From: Paenibacillus tianjinensis | GTDB lineage: Bacteria > Bacillota > Bacilli > Paenibacillales > Paenibacillaceae | Direction of reading: 5' to 3' | NCBI RefSeq assembly: GCF_017086365.1 | Contig: NZ_CP070969.1 | Span: 2,728,001 to 2,792,000 of the forward strand | DNA: 64,000 nt | Shown here: in pieces, positions 17,940-26,740 of the stretch | Numbering within the stretch: position 1 is the stretch's first letter | How the letters are laid out: each line of letters opens with the position of its first letter | Program-made: the position numbers and the translations under genes | The notes under the pieces: generated by a model | What the model saw: only the letters and a program-made list of their open reading frames with translations | Told to the model about the DNA's origin: nothing | The model's database searches: none

Positions 17940-18326
17940 ATGGACGAACATATGAAACGCCGGCTGGATAAGCAAAGAAAGCTGTTCAGCCAGCTCGGCA
18001 TCACACTTGATGCACTCACCATTCATGAGAAAGAATTCAGTATGAAGCTGCGCGGTTACGATGCAGAGGAAGTGGATACCTTTTTGGATAGCGTAATTAA
18101 GGATTACGAACGTTTTTATGCAACAATTGCCGATTTGATGGATAAATGGCAGGAGCAGCAAATAGAGATGCGGGAATTGAGGGCAGAATCAAAGGCGGCA
18201 GCGGCAGCCCCGGCACCTGTTGTCAGAGGCATTGATCCGCTTGAACTGGAGGATATTATCATTAGGCTGGAGAGTAACCTGCGCCAGTTAAAGGACAAGC
18301 TTCCCCGGACTGAAGGGTACTTATAA
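17940..18326 (+). CDS. DivIVA/GpsB-like cell division protein
   Basis: 128 residues. The N-terminal DivIVA domain is clear: LDALTIHEKEFSMKLRGYDAEEVDTFLDSVIKDYERFYATI (about 24-64), with the RGY-EEVD-FLD pattern that makes the membrane-sensing crossed loop. An Ala-rich linker (SKAAAAAPAP) leads to a short C-terminal helix (LEDIIIRLESNLRQLKDKL) resembling the hexamerising tail of GpsB. Size and layout fit GpsB better than the much longer DivIVA. ATG 17940 with GGAGGA seven bases upstream; an upstream in-frame TTG overlaps that site. Expected to act at the division septum or poles; a specific role as GpsB is likely but not certain because Paenibacillus has paralogues. Confidence 0.8.
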   Translation: MDEHMKRRLDKQRKLFSQLGITLDALTIHEKEFSMKLRGYDAEEVDTFLDSVIKDYERFYATIADLMDKWQEQQIEMRELRAESKAAAAAPAPVVRGIDPLELEDIIIRLESNLRQLKDKLPRTEGYL

Positions 18327-18395
18327 GCTGCGTGCGGGCACGCTGAGGCTTGTTGACATTATTGCCATCGTTTACAATTAAAGGGGCAACATATA

Positions 18396-21149
18396 TTGGC
18401 AAGCCAGATGGAGGTTGAACCTTTGCTTAATAAACAGGCTAGGAGCTTGAATATTCGAGGCAAAATCGCGCTTGGCTATATCGTAATTTTAGTAATGTTA
18501 GGCCTGTTTTTAATGATTGTTTCGAATCGGATCTCTGATTTGGAGAAAGAAACTGTCTACCTGAGTGATCGCGATATTAGGATTCACGAGCTTACATATC
18601 AGATAGAAAAAAATGTGCTGGATATGGAAACGGGACAAAGAGGATATGCGCTTACCGGAAACAGCACTTATCTGGACCCCTATAACGATGGTCTATCCGC
18701 GTGGGATGTGAATTACTCGAAACTGAAGCCCCTGATTGCAGATAATCCGGAGCAGTTGCAGAATCTGGACAATATCAAAGGGAGTATCGAAAAGTGGGTT
18801 ACACTGGCTGGCCAATATGTGGTCAACCTCAAGAAAAACGGCCGTGAAGCAGAAGTCGCTGCGTTTTTTCAGGAGGATTCAGGGAAAACTATTATAGATT
18901 CAATCCGCACACAATCTGATTATTTTCGGGATAAAGAACGAACGCTTACCAGTGAACGCATTAAGAGTCTGAAGAACGGGAATCATAAGCTTATTAACAC
19001 GATGTATATTTTGTGGGTGCTAGTTGCTCTGTTAGCCTACCTTATAACACATCTGCTCTCATCAAGCATCGTAAGACCATTACAGCATGTGATTCAGGCC
19101 ATTAACAATATCGCCGGCGGCGGCAACATGTCTGAACGGATTAAAGTAAAGACTTTAGATGAAGTTTATGAACTTGGTGAAGCGACTAACGGGCTGCTCG
19201 ATAAGGTTCAGCAGGATCAATGGAGTGCAGAACAGCTGGCTAAGATGTCTCTCATCCTGCAGGAAACAACAGATCTTTCAGTAATGACTCAAACTTTTAT
19301 GAATAAGCTGTCAAAAATTTTTGAGATCCAATATAGTGCTATATATGTTCTGAATCATGAAGAAGAAGTATATAAGCGGATGTACGCCTATGCAGGCAGC
19401 AGCGATAAAGATGCCTCGTTCGGTGCCGATCGAATTCACCCTGGTGAAGGACTTGTCGGACAGAGTGCCCTTGATAAGTCAGTCAAGTTCATCGAGAATT
19501 TGCCGGAGGACTATATCAGTATCAATTCGGGACTCGGCAGAACCGCACCGCGGTTTGCGGTGATTGCACCGGTCATTTTTGAGAATAAGACATTAGCCGT
19601 TCTGGAAATTGCATCACTTACGAAGTGGGCTCCTTATCATCTGAAACTTCTGGAAGAGCTGCTTAAGACCATGAGCGTCTCCTTGAATTCTGTGATCACC
19701 CGCAGCGAGATTCAATCACTCTATCATGATTCTCAGGTGATGAATGAGGAGCTTCAGGTACAATCCGAGGAATTGCAGGTTCAGTCTGAGGAATTGCAGG
19801 TTCAAGCAGAAGAACTGCAGAACCATACGAACGAACTGCTTGTTCTGAACAGAGAGCTTGAAATCCAGAAATCTGTCGCTGAGAATGCGGCCGTTGAACT
19901 GGATAAATATAACAGACAGCTGGAATTAAGCTCACGCTATAAAAGTGAATTTTTGGCTAATATGTCCCATGAACTGCGCACACCGCTTAACAGTATGCTG
20001 ATTCTGTCCCAGCTGCTCATTGAGAACCGCAGTAACACATTAAGCGAAGAAGAACTGGGGTATGCTACGGTAATTCATTCCTCCGGGAGTGATTTACTCG
20101 CCATGATTAATGACATCCTGGATTATTCTAAAGTTGAAGCCGGCAAAATGCAGGTGGAGATGGACGCCGTTAATCTCACTGAACTCCCCGCGCTGCTCAC
20201 AGGTTACTTTGACAAAACAGCAGCGAAACGGAACTTGGATTTTTCGGTCCAGGTTGAAGAGGATGTACCTGACTTATTCTTCACAGACGAGATGCGGATG
20301 CATCAGATTTTACGTAATTTGCTGTCCAATGCTTTTAAATTTACAGAGCATGGCTTTGTTCAAGTGAAGATAAGCTGTGCGGAGAATCCCTTCGCTGCTC
20401 AAGACTATCAGCAGGAGCGGATGCTGGCTTTTGCGGTAATAGACAGTGGTATCGGTATTTCTGAAGCAAACCGTGAACTCGTTTTTGAAGCTTTCAGGCA
20501 GGCTGACGGGAGCACTGCTCGTAAATACGGGGGAACAGGACTTGGGCTGTCCATTTCACTTCAGCTGGCCCGGCTGCTTGGCGGACATATCACACTGCAA
20601 AGTGAAGAAGGAAAAGGGAGCACCTTTACACTGTACCTTCCTTACCTGCAAGAGGAGACGGATATTCCTTTAATTCCACTGGGAGCATTGTCGCCCGTTG
20701 CAGCAGCGAGTGAGCAGGTTGCTGCACTGAATGACAACATCATGTTCGAGAAGGAGCATCTTAAGCTGCATGGCCGGACGGTGCTGATCGTAGATGATGA
20801 CCCGCGTAATATTTTTGCCCTGCAGAACGGGCTTGCCCCCTATGATATGAACATCCTTACAGCACAGACCGGCTTCGAATGCCTGCAAATTCTCAGAGAG
20901 CAGCCTGAGGTGGATATTGTCCTGCTGGATATAATGATGCCGAACCTGGATGGTTATGACACACTCTCCATTATCCGTGAAGAGCTGCTGCTGACGGAGC
21001 TGCCGATCATAGCGGTGTCCGCCAAGACCATGAAGGAAGACAGGGAGAAATGTCTTGTAGCCGGAGCCTCCGATTTCATGAGTAAACCGGTTATCTTGCA
21101 GGATGTTGTAACCCGGATGTGCAGATTAATCAGGCCGGCAGAAGGATAA
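18396..21149 (+). CDS. hybrid sensor histidine kinase: CHASE3-HAMP-GAF-HisKA-HATPase-REC
   Basis: 917-residue membrane sensor. Order: TM1 (about 23-43), extracytoplasmic CHASE3 domain (about 45-195, with the ETGQRGYALTGN motif), TM2 (about 201-222), HAMP, GAF (about 275-425), a coiled coil of four seven-residue units (EELQVQS, about 451-478), HisKA with phospho-acceptor His525 (NMSHELRTPLN), HATPase with N box (LRNLLSNAFKFT), DSGIGI and GGTGLGLSI, and a C-terminal receiver with VDDDPRN and acceptor Asp845 (LLDIMMPNLDG). TTG 18396 is taken as start because AAAGGGG lies nine bases upstream; ATG 18408 lacks a site. No separate response regulator is adjacent, so the output partner is elsewhere. 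Confidence 0.92.
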   Translation: MASQMEVEPLLNKQARSLNIRGKIALGYIVILVMLGLFLMIVSNRISDLEKETVYLSDRDIRIHELTYQIEKNVLDMETGQRGYALTGNSTYLDPYNDGLSAWDVNYSKLKPLIADNPEQLQNLDNIKGSIEKWVTLAGQYVVNLKKNGREAEVAAFFQEDSGKTIIDSIRTQSDYFRDKERTLTSERIKSLKNGNHKLINTMYILWVLVALLAYLITHLLSSSIVRPLQHVIQAINNIAGGGNMSERIKVKTLDEVYELGEATNGLLDKVQQDQWSAEQLAKMSLILQETTDLSVMTQTFMNKLSKIFEIQYSAIYVLNHEEEVYKRMYAYAGSSDKDASFGADRIHPGEGLVGQSALDKSVKFIENLPEDYISINSGLGRTAPRFAVIAPVIFENKTLAVLEIASLTKWAPYHLKLLEELLKTMSVSLNSVITRSEIQSLYHDSQVMNEELQVQSEELQVQSEELQVQAEELQNHTNELLVLNRELEIQKSVAENAAVELDKYNRQLELSSRYKSEFLANMSHELRTPLNSMLILSQLLIENRSNTLSEEELGYATVIHSSGSDLLAMINDILDYSKVEAGKMQVEMDAVNLTELPALLTGYFDKTAAKRNLDFSVQVEEDVPDLFFTDEMRMHQILRNLLSNAFKFTEHGFVQVKISCAENPFAAQDYQQERMLAFAVIDSGIGISEANRELVFEAFRQADGSTARKYGGTGLGLSISLQLARLLGGHITLQSEEGKGSTFTLYLPYLQEETDIPLIPLGALSPVAAASEQVAALNDNIMFEKEHLKLHGRTVLIVDDDPRNIFALQNGLAPYDMNILTAQTGFECLQILREQPEVDIVLLDIMMPNLDGYDTLSIIREELLLTELPIIAVSAKTMKEDREKCLVAGASDFMSKPVILQDVVTRMCRLIRPAEG
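19746..19829 (+). repeat. four tandem 21-bp units inside the kinase coiled coil
   Basis: Each unit encodes EELQVQS or a near variant (last unit EELQNHT). The seven-residue period matches a coiled-coil heptad, so units could be gained or lost without breaking the signalling helix. Confidence 0.85.
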
Positions 21150-21184
21150 GAGAAGGGCTCGGCTTGACTTTTATAAAGTTACCA

Positions 21185-21214
21185 TTGACTCAAATATGAG
21201 CTATGATTTATGAT
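21185..21214 (+). promoter_or_regulatory. SigA-type promoter of the glcT-PTS operon
   Basis: TTGACT, 18-bp spacer, TATGAT. It gives a leader of roughly 140 bases that contains the RAT element and the terminator before glcT. Confidence 0.6.
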
Positions 21215-21248
21215 GGTCTCATAAATGATCATTTATACAACAAACGAA

Positions 21249-21324
21249 TGGCGTGTTACCGTAAAAGGGCATGAGCCAAGGATTGTCTCCATTAATCATA
21301 TGGAACGGTTCTTGGCTCTTTTTT
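21249..21324 (+). promoter_or_regulatory. RAT antiterminator element overlapping a leader terminator
   Basis: The segment GGCGTGTTACCG...GGGCATGAGCC resembles the ribonucleic antiterminator of B. subtilis ptsG (CGTGTTACTG...CAGGCATGAG). Its 3' edge (GAGCC, 21273-21277) is also the start of the terminator arm GAGCCAAG, which pairs with CTTGGCTC (21311-21318) before a T-run. The two structures are mutually exclusive, the hallmark of BglG/GlcT-type control. The leader precedes glcT itself, so the whole operon should be auto-controlled. Confidence 0.75.
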
Positions 21325-21361
21325 ATGCAAAAATCTTCGAATTAAGGGGAGGAGGGAGAAC

Positions 21362-22228
21362 TTGTCACGGGAAATCGAACAATTTCAAGTATTACGGGTG
21401 ATTGGGAATAATGTGGTTATGGTCCAGAGAAGCAAGAACGGCAAGGAATATGTCATTATCGGCAAAGGCATCGGTTTTGCGGTGAAAGATGCCGGAGTGA
21501 TTGATAGCAATGATCATCGGATCGAAAAACTGTTCCGCCTGGAAGACCGGGAGGAATGGAGCCAGTATCAGATTTTGCTTGAGGACATTGATCCAAAAGT
21601 AATGAGATTTACGGATGAGATTATCGGGGATATCACCTCTCAGTTTCCCGGCAAGTTAAACGACAAGATCTATTTGGCGCTCCCGAGTCATATCCAATTT
21701 ACGATCTTCCGGTTGAGAAGCGGAATGGATATCATTAATCCATTTTTACAGGAAACCAAAATGACGTTTCCCAAAGAATTTGAGATCGCTTCCAATGCAG
21801 CAGAGAAAATCAGCGCTGAATTCAAAGTGCAGATTCCTGAGGATGAGATAGGTTTTCTCACCTATCATGTCTACTCCGCGGTGAGTAATGTACCCGTGGG
21901 CCAGGTGGTGAAGGCTTCGAACATTGTTAACGAACTGCTTGATCTGATCCGGACAGAGCGTAAGATCAATTTTGCGCAAGGCAGTATGAACCATGTGCGG
22001 CTGATGATCCATCTGCGGTTTAGCCTGGAACGGATTTTGCAAGGGTCGCTCATTGACAATCCGTTCGTGAAGCATATTAAAAAAGAATATAAAGCGGAAT
22101 ATAAGCTGGCGCAAAAACTCGGAAAGGTCATGCAGAGCAAACTTGACGTGGAGGTTCCGGAAGAGGAATTATGCTTCCTGGCCATGCACTTGCACCGGCT
22201 ATTCCAAACCTTAGAAAAGAATAAATAG
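21362..22228 (+). CDS. glcT: BglG-family transcription antiterminator, GlcT-like
   Basis: 288 residues. The N-terminal RNA-binding CAT domain (about 1-60: IGNNVVMVQRSKNGKEYVIIGKGIGF) is followed by PRD1 (about 70-170) and PRD2 (about 175-285). The conserved regulatory His residues are present in LPSHIQF, TYHVYSA, LMIHLRF and FLAMHLHRL. Without substrate the PTS would phosphorylate PRD1 and inactivate the protein; with sugar it stabilises the RAT hairpin and lets transcription proceed. TTG start at 21362 after GGGGAGGAGGGAG. Together with the RAT in its own leader and the EIIA and EIICB genes behind it, this is a self-contained control circuit. Confidence 0.92.
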   Translation: MSREIEQFQVLRVIGNNVVMVQRSKNGKEYVIIGKGIGFAVKDAGVIDSNDHRIEKLFRLEDREEWSQYQILLEDIDPKVMRFTDEIIGDITSQFPGKLNDKIYLALPSHIQFTIFRLRSGMDIINPFLQETKMTFPKEFEIASNAAEKISAEFKVQIPEDEIGFLTYHVYSAVSNVPVGQVVKASNIVNELLDLIRTERKINFAQGSMNHVRLMIHLRFSLERILQGSLIDNPFVKHIKKEYKAEYKLAQKLGKVMQSKLDVEVPEEELCFLAMHLHRLFQTLEKNK

Positions 22229-22250
22229 CAGCCCGGGAGGAGTGGTGCGG

Positions 22251-22757
22251 ATGTTTTCCAAATGGAGATCCAAAAAAGAAGAGCAGCGTACTGGACATAT
22301 AATCGAAATTGCAGCGCCTATCAGCGGGCAGGCTGTTCCGTTAATTAAAGTTCCCGATGAGACCTTTGCCGGAGGCCACATGGGTAAGGGACTCGCTATA
22401 GAGCCTGCGGAAGGCAAGCTGTTGGCGCCTTTTGACGGTAAGGTTGCCCATATTGTGAAATCGGGTCATGCACTCATTCTTGAACACGCTTCCGGAATGC
22501 AGCTGCTGCTGCATATCGGGATCGATACGGTCAGCCTGAAGGGGAGCGGATTTCAGAGTCATGTGGTTACGGGCGACACAGTAAGAGCCGGTCAGATTTT
22601 AATTGAATTTGATCTTGAGGCTATACGATCTGCAGGGTTATCCGCAATCTCACCGGTCATTGTAACGAGCATGGAGGAAACTCCGCCAGAGGTTGAATGC
22701 CTATACGGACAGTGCACCGCAGGAGCGGGTCTCATTTTAAAAGTAGCTACTCAATGA
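22251..22757 (+). CDS. PTS EIIA component, glucose type
   Basis: Soluble phosphocarrier of 168 residues, Crr-like. Family landmarks: IAAPISGQAVPLIKVPDETFAGGHMGKGLAIEP, the supporting His in LILEHASGMQ, the phospho-accepting His in LLLHIGIDTV (about residue 87) and VTGDTVRAGQILIEFD. It takes phosphate from HPr and passes it to an EIIB domain. ATG 22251 is used, eight bases after GGGAGGAG; two GTG codons lie within that gap. It is a separate gene here rather than a domain fused to the permease, and lies between glcT and the EIICB gene, the most likely phosphate acceptor. Confidence 0.93.
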   Translation: MFSKWRSKKEEQRTGHIIEIAAPISGQAVPLIKVPDETFAGGHMGKGLAIEPAEGKLLAPFDGKVAHIVKSGHALILEHASGMQLLLHIGIDTVSLKGSGFQSHVVTGDTVRAGQILIEFDLEAIRSAGLSAISPVIVTSMEETPPEVECLYGQCTAGAGLILKVATQ

Positions 22758-22804
22758 TAACACCTACAACTTATCAATTATGAAATCGAGGAGATGATTT
22801 TATT

Positions 22805-24259
22805 ATGTTGGCTTTTTTACAAAAGTTAGGCAAGTCTCTGATGCTACCGGTAGCTACACTACCTGCGGCAGGTATTCTTCAAGGATTCGGATTAATTGAC
22901 TACGAAAAGGATTTCCATTTAGGGAGTGCCGTTGGCGGATTTTTGAATCAATATGTAGCCCCTTTCCTAAACGCCGGCTCAGGAGCCATTTTCTCGAACT
23001 TAGCCTTAATCTTCGCAATTGGGGTAGCCATCGGATTTGCCGGTGATGCTGTAGCTGCCTTGTCAGCGCTGATTGCTTACATGGTGCTCACTAATGTGCT
23101 GAAGATTGTTCCCTTGCAGTTTTCCTTTATTAACGATGATGTTGTACTGAACATGGGTGTACTTGGCGGGATCTTTGCCGGTGCGTGGGCAGCATTCCTT
23201 TACGAGAAATACCATAATGTCAAAATGCCTGACTGGCTCGGATTTTTTGCCGGCAAACGATTCGTTCCAATTATTACTGCAGCTTCAACGATGGTCCTGG
23301 CTGTATTTATCGGAATGATCTGGAGTCCGGTTCAGGATGTAATCAGTGATTTCGGTAACTGGGTTGTAGGCCTCGGGGCAATTGGCGCATTCGTCTTCGG
23401 TACGGCCAACCGTTTGCTGATTCCAATCGGCCTGCACCATGTCATTAACACAATTGCCTGGTTCCAGATCGGTGACTTTACCAATGCCGCCGGAGAAGTA
23501 GTGCATGGTGATCTTACCCGTTTCTTTGCCGGAGACAAATCCGCAGGGATGTTCATGACAGGCTTCTTTCCGATTATGATGTTCGCGCTGCCTGGTGCAG
23601 CCCTGGCATTCATTCATACCGCTAAGCCGGATAAACGCAAGCTGGTTGCTTCGATCTTCATCGGTTCGGCGATCGCATCCTTCCTGACTGGGATTACTGA
23701 ACCGCTGGAATTTTCCTTTATGTTCGTGGCGCCGCTGCTCTATCTGGTGCACGCCATTCTTACCGGGTTTGCGGGACTGCTGATGTATGTGCTTGATGTC
23801 AAGCTGGGTTTTGGGTTTTCAGCAGGTCTGATTGACTATCTCCTTCATATAAAGCAGTCTACCAATGCTTGGATTCTTATTCCGGTCGGTCTTGCTTTCT
23901 TCGTTCTCTATTACGTATTGTTCCGCTTCATTATCGTGAAGTTCAACCTGAAGACACCAGGACGCGAAGATGATATTGACGATACATTTGAAGAAGTTAG
24001 CGTTGGCGGAACCATCGGGACCTCGTCATCAAGAGCTGCAAAGATACTGGAAAATATCGGTGGCCCCTCCAACATCCGCACCATTGATGCCTGTATCACA
24101 AGACTGCGGCTGAACGTGAACGATGAAAAAGCAGTCAAGGATGCCGCACTGAAGCAGCTTGGCGCCTCCGGTGTGATGAGACTGGGTCAAGGTGCAGTGC
24201 AAATTGTATTTGGACCCCAATCCGAACAGATTAAGGATGATATTAAGAAATTAATGTAA
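22805..24259 (+). CDS. nagP: PTS EIICB permease, N-acetylglucosamine type (NagE/NagP-like)
   Basis: 484-residue membrane sugar transporter. The IIC domain (about 1-390, ten or so hydrophobic segments) matches NagE more than PtsG: LLIPIGLHHVINTIAWFQIG, then DFTNAAGEVVHGDLTRF, and GMFMTGFFPIMMFALPGAA are near-copies of E. coli NagE segments, and GITEPLEFSFMF is the GxxE signature. The IIB domain (about 412-484) carries the phospho-Cys in TIDACITRLRL. Substrate is inferred to be N-acetylglucosamine, although the regulator upstream is of the GlcT type and dual specificity is possible. ATG 22805 after GAGGAGATGA. A terminator closes the operon. Confidence 0.85.
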   Translation: MLAFLQKLGKSLMLPVATLPAAGILQGFGLIDYEKDFHLGSAVGGFLNQYVAPFLNAGSGAIFSNLALIFAIGVAIGFAGDAVAALSALIAYMVLTNVLKIVPLQFSFINDDVVLNMGVLGGIFAGAWAAFLYEKYHNVKMPDWLGFFAGKRFVPIITAASTMVLAVFIGMIWSPVQDVISDFGNWVVGLGAIGAFVFGTANRLLIPIGLHHVINTIAWFQIGDFTNAAGEVVHGDLTRFFAGDKSAGMFMTGFFPIMMFALPGAALAFIHTAKPDKRKLVASIFIGSAIASFLTGITEPLEFSFMFVAPLLYLVHAILTGFAGLLMYVLDVKLGFGFSAGLIDYLLHIKQSTNAWILIPVGLAFFVLYYVLFRFIIVKFNLKTPGREDDIDDTFEEVSVGGTIGTSSSRAAKILENIGGPSNIRTIDACITRLRLNVNDEKAVKDAALKQLGASGVMRLGQGAVQIVFGPQSEQIKDDIKKLM

Positions 24260-24289
24260 TTCATCATCAGAAATTCATAAATTAACATA

Positions 24290-24328
24290 AAGCAAGGGCG
24301 GATCCATTACATCTGTCCTTGCTTTTTT
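24290..24328 (+). terminator. rho-independent terminator of the PTS operon
   Basis: AAGCAAGGGCGGAT pairs with ATCTGTCCTTGCTT, followed by a T-run. Confidence 0.85.
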
Positions 24329-24410
24329 GTTGTCTTCCGGTTTGTCAGCTAAATAGGAAGACTGCTTTTACCGATATAAAATTTGTATAAAGATGAAGGG
24401 GTGAGAGAAA

Positions 24411-25943
24411 ATGGATAAGGAAATTCCGGGGGGACTTCACAAACAATCTGTGCAGACATTAAGCACCTCATCTAATTATCGTATATTTGAGACCGATCTA
24501 ATTGCCAGGCGGAATCAGATGGTGGCCTACTTTATATTACTCATCTCTGTACTGGCCTCAATATTCCTTATGGTATCGGAAGGGATGATAACTGGACTTA
24601 TCGCTGTCACGCTAAGTATAGTTGTGAATGTACTCCTGATCGGTGCGGTTAAGAAAAAGATTGCCACCCGGCAGATTCCATACTTCGTTGCTATCTTTTC
24701 ATCCTTCCTGATCCTGTATGCTAACCTAACGCAGCCAGAAATAATTACGATACTCACGTTTGCGCTGCTGCTTTTATTATATCCAATATATGGCCCGCTG
24801 CTGGTCTACTGTATAGTAAGCTTCATCCAATTGAATGTTTTCAGGATACATCCTGCTGTCACCGATTCGACTCCGTACCAATGGGGAGATAATCTAAAGC
24901 TGTTTATTCCGCTGGCTATAGTATTTGTGGTGTCTATCCTCTTCCGTCAGCTTAACAAGAAAGTATTCATACAAACATCGGAATCTGAAGCGGCTAATGC
25001 AAGGATGGAGACACTGCTGGAACAAATGAGAAACTCGATTCAAGAGATGGGGGCTTTTAAACAGAAGCTGCAAAGGAATGTGATCACCACAGGGTACATC
25101 ACCAGCGAACTGACAATGGGCTTTGCCGAGATGACCAAAGGGATTGAAATCCAGGCAGCCAGCGTCGGCGATATCTCAGAAGCCATTAGCGCTGCAGGTA
25201 CGGCCCTTCAAACAGTAGCGGATAATTCAAGCATGATGCGCGAACTGTCGAATGCTTCAGCACGGACTGTTGAACGCGGAAATGAGCAGGTCACCTTGTT
25301 ATCACAGAGCATACTTGAAATCAGTGCGATGATTGATAATATTACATCTGCGGTAGAGGAGCTTAATGAACAGAATATTAGTATTGGCTCCATTGTTGAG
25401 ACGATTCAATCGATGGCTTCCGAGACCAATCGCCTCGCAATGAATACTGCTATGGAGGCGGCGGGTGCTGCCGGTCATGGGCAGAGTTGGGATGTAGTAA
25501 CCGCCCAGGTGAGCAGGCTGGCAGAGCATTCTAATCAATCAGCAGAAGAAATAACCGGGCGTTTAGGTAATCTGAGAGATAAAGTTATGCAAATGACAAA
25601 CCAGATAGAGCAGGGCAAGCTAATGATTGAGTGCAGTGAATCAACGGTCAAGCAATCGGAGGAGGTCTTCCGTGAGCTGTCGAATATTGCTGTAAAGGTG
25701 GTTAAACAGGCAGAGGAAGCAGCGGAGAAATCTATTGATGTGGCTAACTCTTCAAGTGTGATCATTGGCGAAGTCGACTCCATATCCGCGGTGACCAAGG
25801 AGTCCAGGGCCGCCTCGCGGGAAATCCTTGCCAGTGTAGAAGAGCAAAAGACGATTGTGGATCAAGTGGTTGCCGGATTTGAGCGTTTGGATGAACTGAT
25901 TGGAGCATTACAGGTGCTTTCGGGAATGAAGCAGCCAGCTTAA
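24411..25943 (+). CDS. methyl-accepting chemotaxis-like membrane protein with a divergent signalling tip
   Basis: 510 residues. About 38-185 contain five or six hydrophobic segments and no large external sensor domain, so ligand sensing would be within the membrane. The cytoplasmic part (about 215-505) is a long helical hairpin of MCP type. Its tip reads MASETNRLAMNTAMEAAGAAGHGQS where classical receptors have [25 protein letters not shown]: the EAA core is kept, but the following Arg is Gly and other contacts differ. Coupling to CheA/CheW may be altered. ATG 24411 after AAGGGGTGAGAG. It stands alone between two terminators. Confidence 0.8.
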   Translation: MDKEIPGGLHKQSVQTLSTSSNYRIFETDLIARRNQMVAYFILLISVLASIFLMVSEGMITGLIAVTLSIVVNVLLIGAVKKKIATRQIPYFVAIFSSFLILYANLTQPEIITILTFALLLLLYPIYGPLLVYCIVSFIQLNVFRIHPAVTDSTPYQWGDNLKLFIPLAIVFVVSILFRQLNKKVFIQTSESEAANARMETLLEQMRNSIQEMGAFKQKLQRNVITTGYITSELTMGFAEMTKGIEIQAASVGDISEAISAAGTALQTVADNSSMMRELSNASARTVERGNEQVTLLSQSILEISAMIDNITSAVEELNEQNISIGSIVETIQSMASETNRLAMNTAMEAAGAAGHGQSWDVVTAQVSRLAEHSNQSAEEITGRLGNLRDKVMQMTNQIEQGKLMIECSESTVKQSEEVFRELSNIAVKVVKQAEEAAEKSIDVANSSSVIIGEVDSISAVTKESRAASREILASVEEQKTIVDQVVAGFERLDELIGALQVLSGMKQPA

Positions 25944-25969
25944 GGGTAAACATCCATAGACCAAACCAC

Positions 25970-25999
25970 TGCGGGCATTTTAGATGTCCGCTTTTTTTT
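25970..25999 (+). terminator. rho-independent terminator
   Basis: GCGGGCAT and ATGTCCGC arms (one G-U pair) followed by eight T. Confidence 0.85.
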
Positions 26000-26030
26000 G
26001 TGCAGAATGGCAGTTTCTCCTTAAGTACTA

Positions 26031-26058
26031 TTGCAATATCTACAATACCTAGTATAAT
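26031..26058 (+). promoter_or_regulatory. SigA-type promoter
   Basis: TTGCAA, 16-bp spacer, TATAAT, 33 bases before the ATG at 26092. Confidence 0.6.
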
Positions 26059-26091
26059 ACTCGGTATAAATGGGTGAAGGAGTCGGTACAC

Positions 26092-26406
26092 ATGTCAGTC
26101 GATGATTATCTGGATCTTCTAAACTATGCCAAAGCTATTAACGATGGACAGTGGCAGGCTGACATCATTGAGAGTTTGAAGAACGTTAAGGCGACCTCGG
26201 AAGAATACAGAAGAGAAGAGAATGTCCGGGAGCTGTGGAACCGGTTCGATGATATTAATCGTAATTTGCTGGTATTGTTTGACAGGCTTAGAGAGAATGA
26301 AGGTTCAGAGGATAGTTACCGGTGGAAAGAGCGGATCTGGGAGCTGAAGATGGAGCGGATTACAATAGCGAAGCAGATTCAGGAGCGATACATCAAGATT
26401 AGATAA
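26092..26406 (+). CDS. hypothetical protein, 104 residues, all-helical
   Basis: I do not recognise a family. The protein is highly charged and predicted mostly helical (YRREENVRELWNRFDDINRNLL and WKERIWELKMERITIAKQ), without Cys, signal peptide or membrane segment, so a small cytoplasmic protein that oligomerises or binds a partner is plausible. ATG 26092 is supported by AAGGAG upstream and by a good promoter (TTGCAA/TATAAT). The GTG at 26074 would begin before the ribosome site. It is transcribed alone. Confidence 0.65.
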   Translation: MSVDDYLDLLNYAKAINDGQWQADIIESLKNVKATSEEYRREENVRELWNRFDDINRNLLVLFDRLRENEGSEDSYRWKERIWELKMERITIAKQIQERYIKIR

Positions 26407-26511
26407 ACAGGCCGACTCAATATAAAAAATGGCATGCAGTTGGTCTGCTCTGCCAAGACTTGCGAATATCCGGTTAATGTGAATTTAACGGATTCACGGT
26501 AACCTATGAAT

Positions 26512-26625
26512 TCATGATTGCTTGGAAATTTGCATTCCTTCGCGCATCATAGTCATACACATGGTCATCATTTCATCGCAGTCTTGCATTTTCTTCATCA
26601 TCATGTCCATGCACATTTTTTCCAT
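26512..26625 (-). CDS. 37-residue methionine- and cysteine-rich small protein (predicted)
   Basis: A short ORF reading on the minus strand from ATG at 26625 to TGA at 26512. Its complement shows GGTGGAG seven bases before the ATG. The product has 14 Met and 3 Cys out of 37 residues, beginning MEKMCMDMMMKKMQDCDEMM and ending with a basic, polar tail. Met and Cys clusters of this density (MxxMCM, MMM, MTMCMTMM) are typical of soft-metal (copper I or silver) binding peptides; that function is inference. An AT-rich region lies upstream and a terminator-like stem of the neighbouring hxlR gene lies about 115 bases away. No homologue is recalled. Confidence 0.55.
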   Translation of the reverse strand: MEKMCMDMMMKKMQDCDEMMTMCMTMMREGMQISKQS

Positions 26626-26740
26626 TGTTAGCTCCACCTCTCAATTTATAATAGATTACGCTTTAAAATTACTATATTTACCTGCTGACTTCAACTGAAA
26701 AAATTTAAATGAATACTTACCATTATTACAATAACAAATA

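Noticed and set aside
26412..26511. Terminator behind the Met/Cys-rich ORF
   Set aside because: The best stem (ATCCGGTTAA with TTTAACGGAT) is imperfect and has no T-run on the minus strand.
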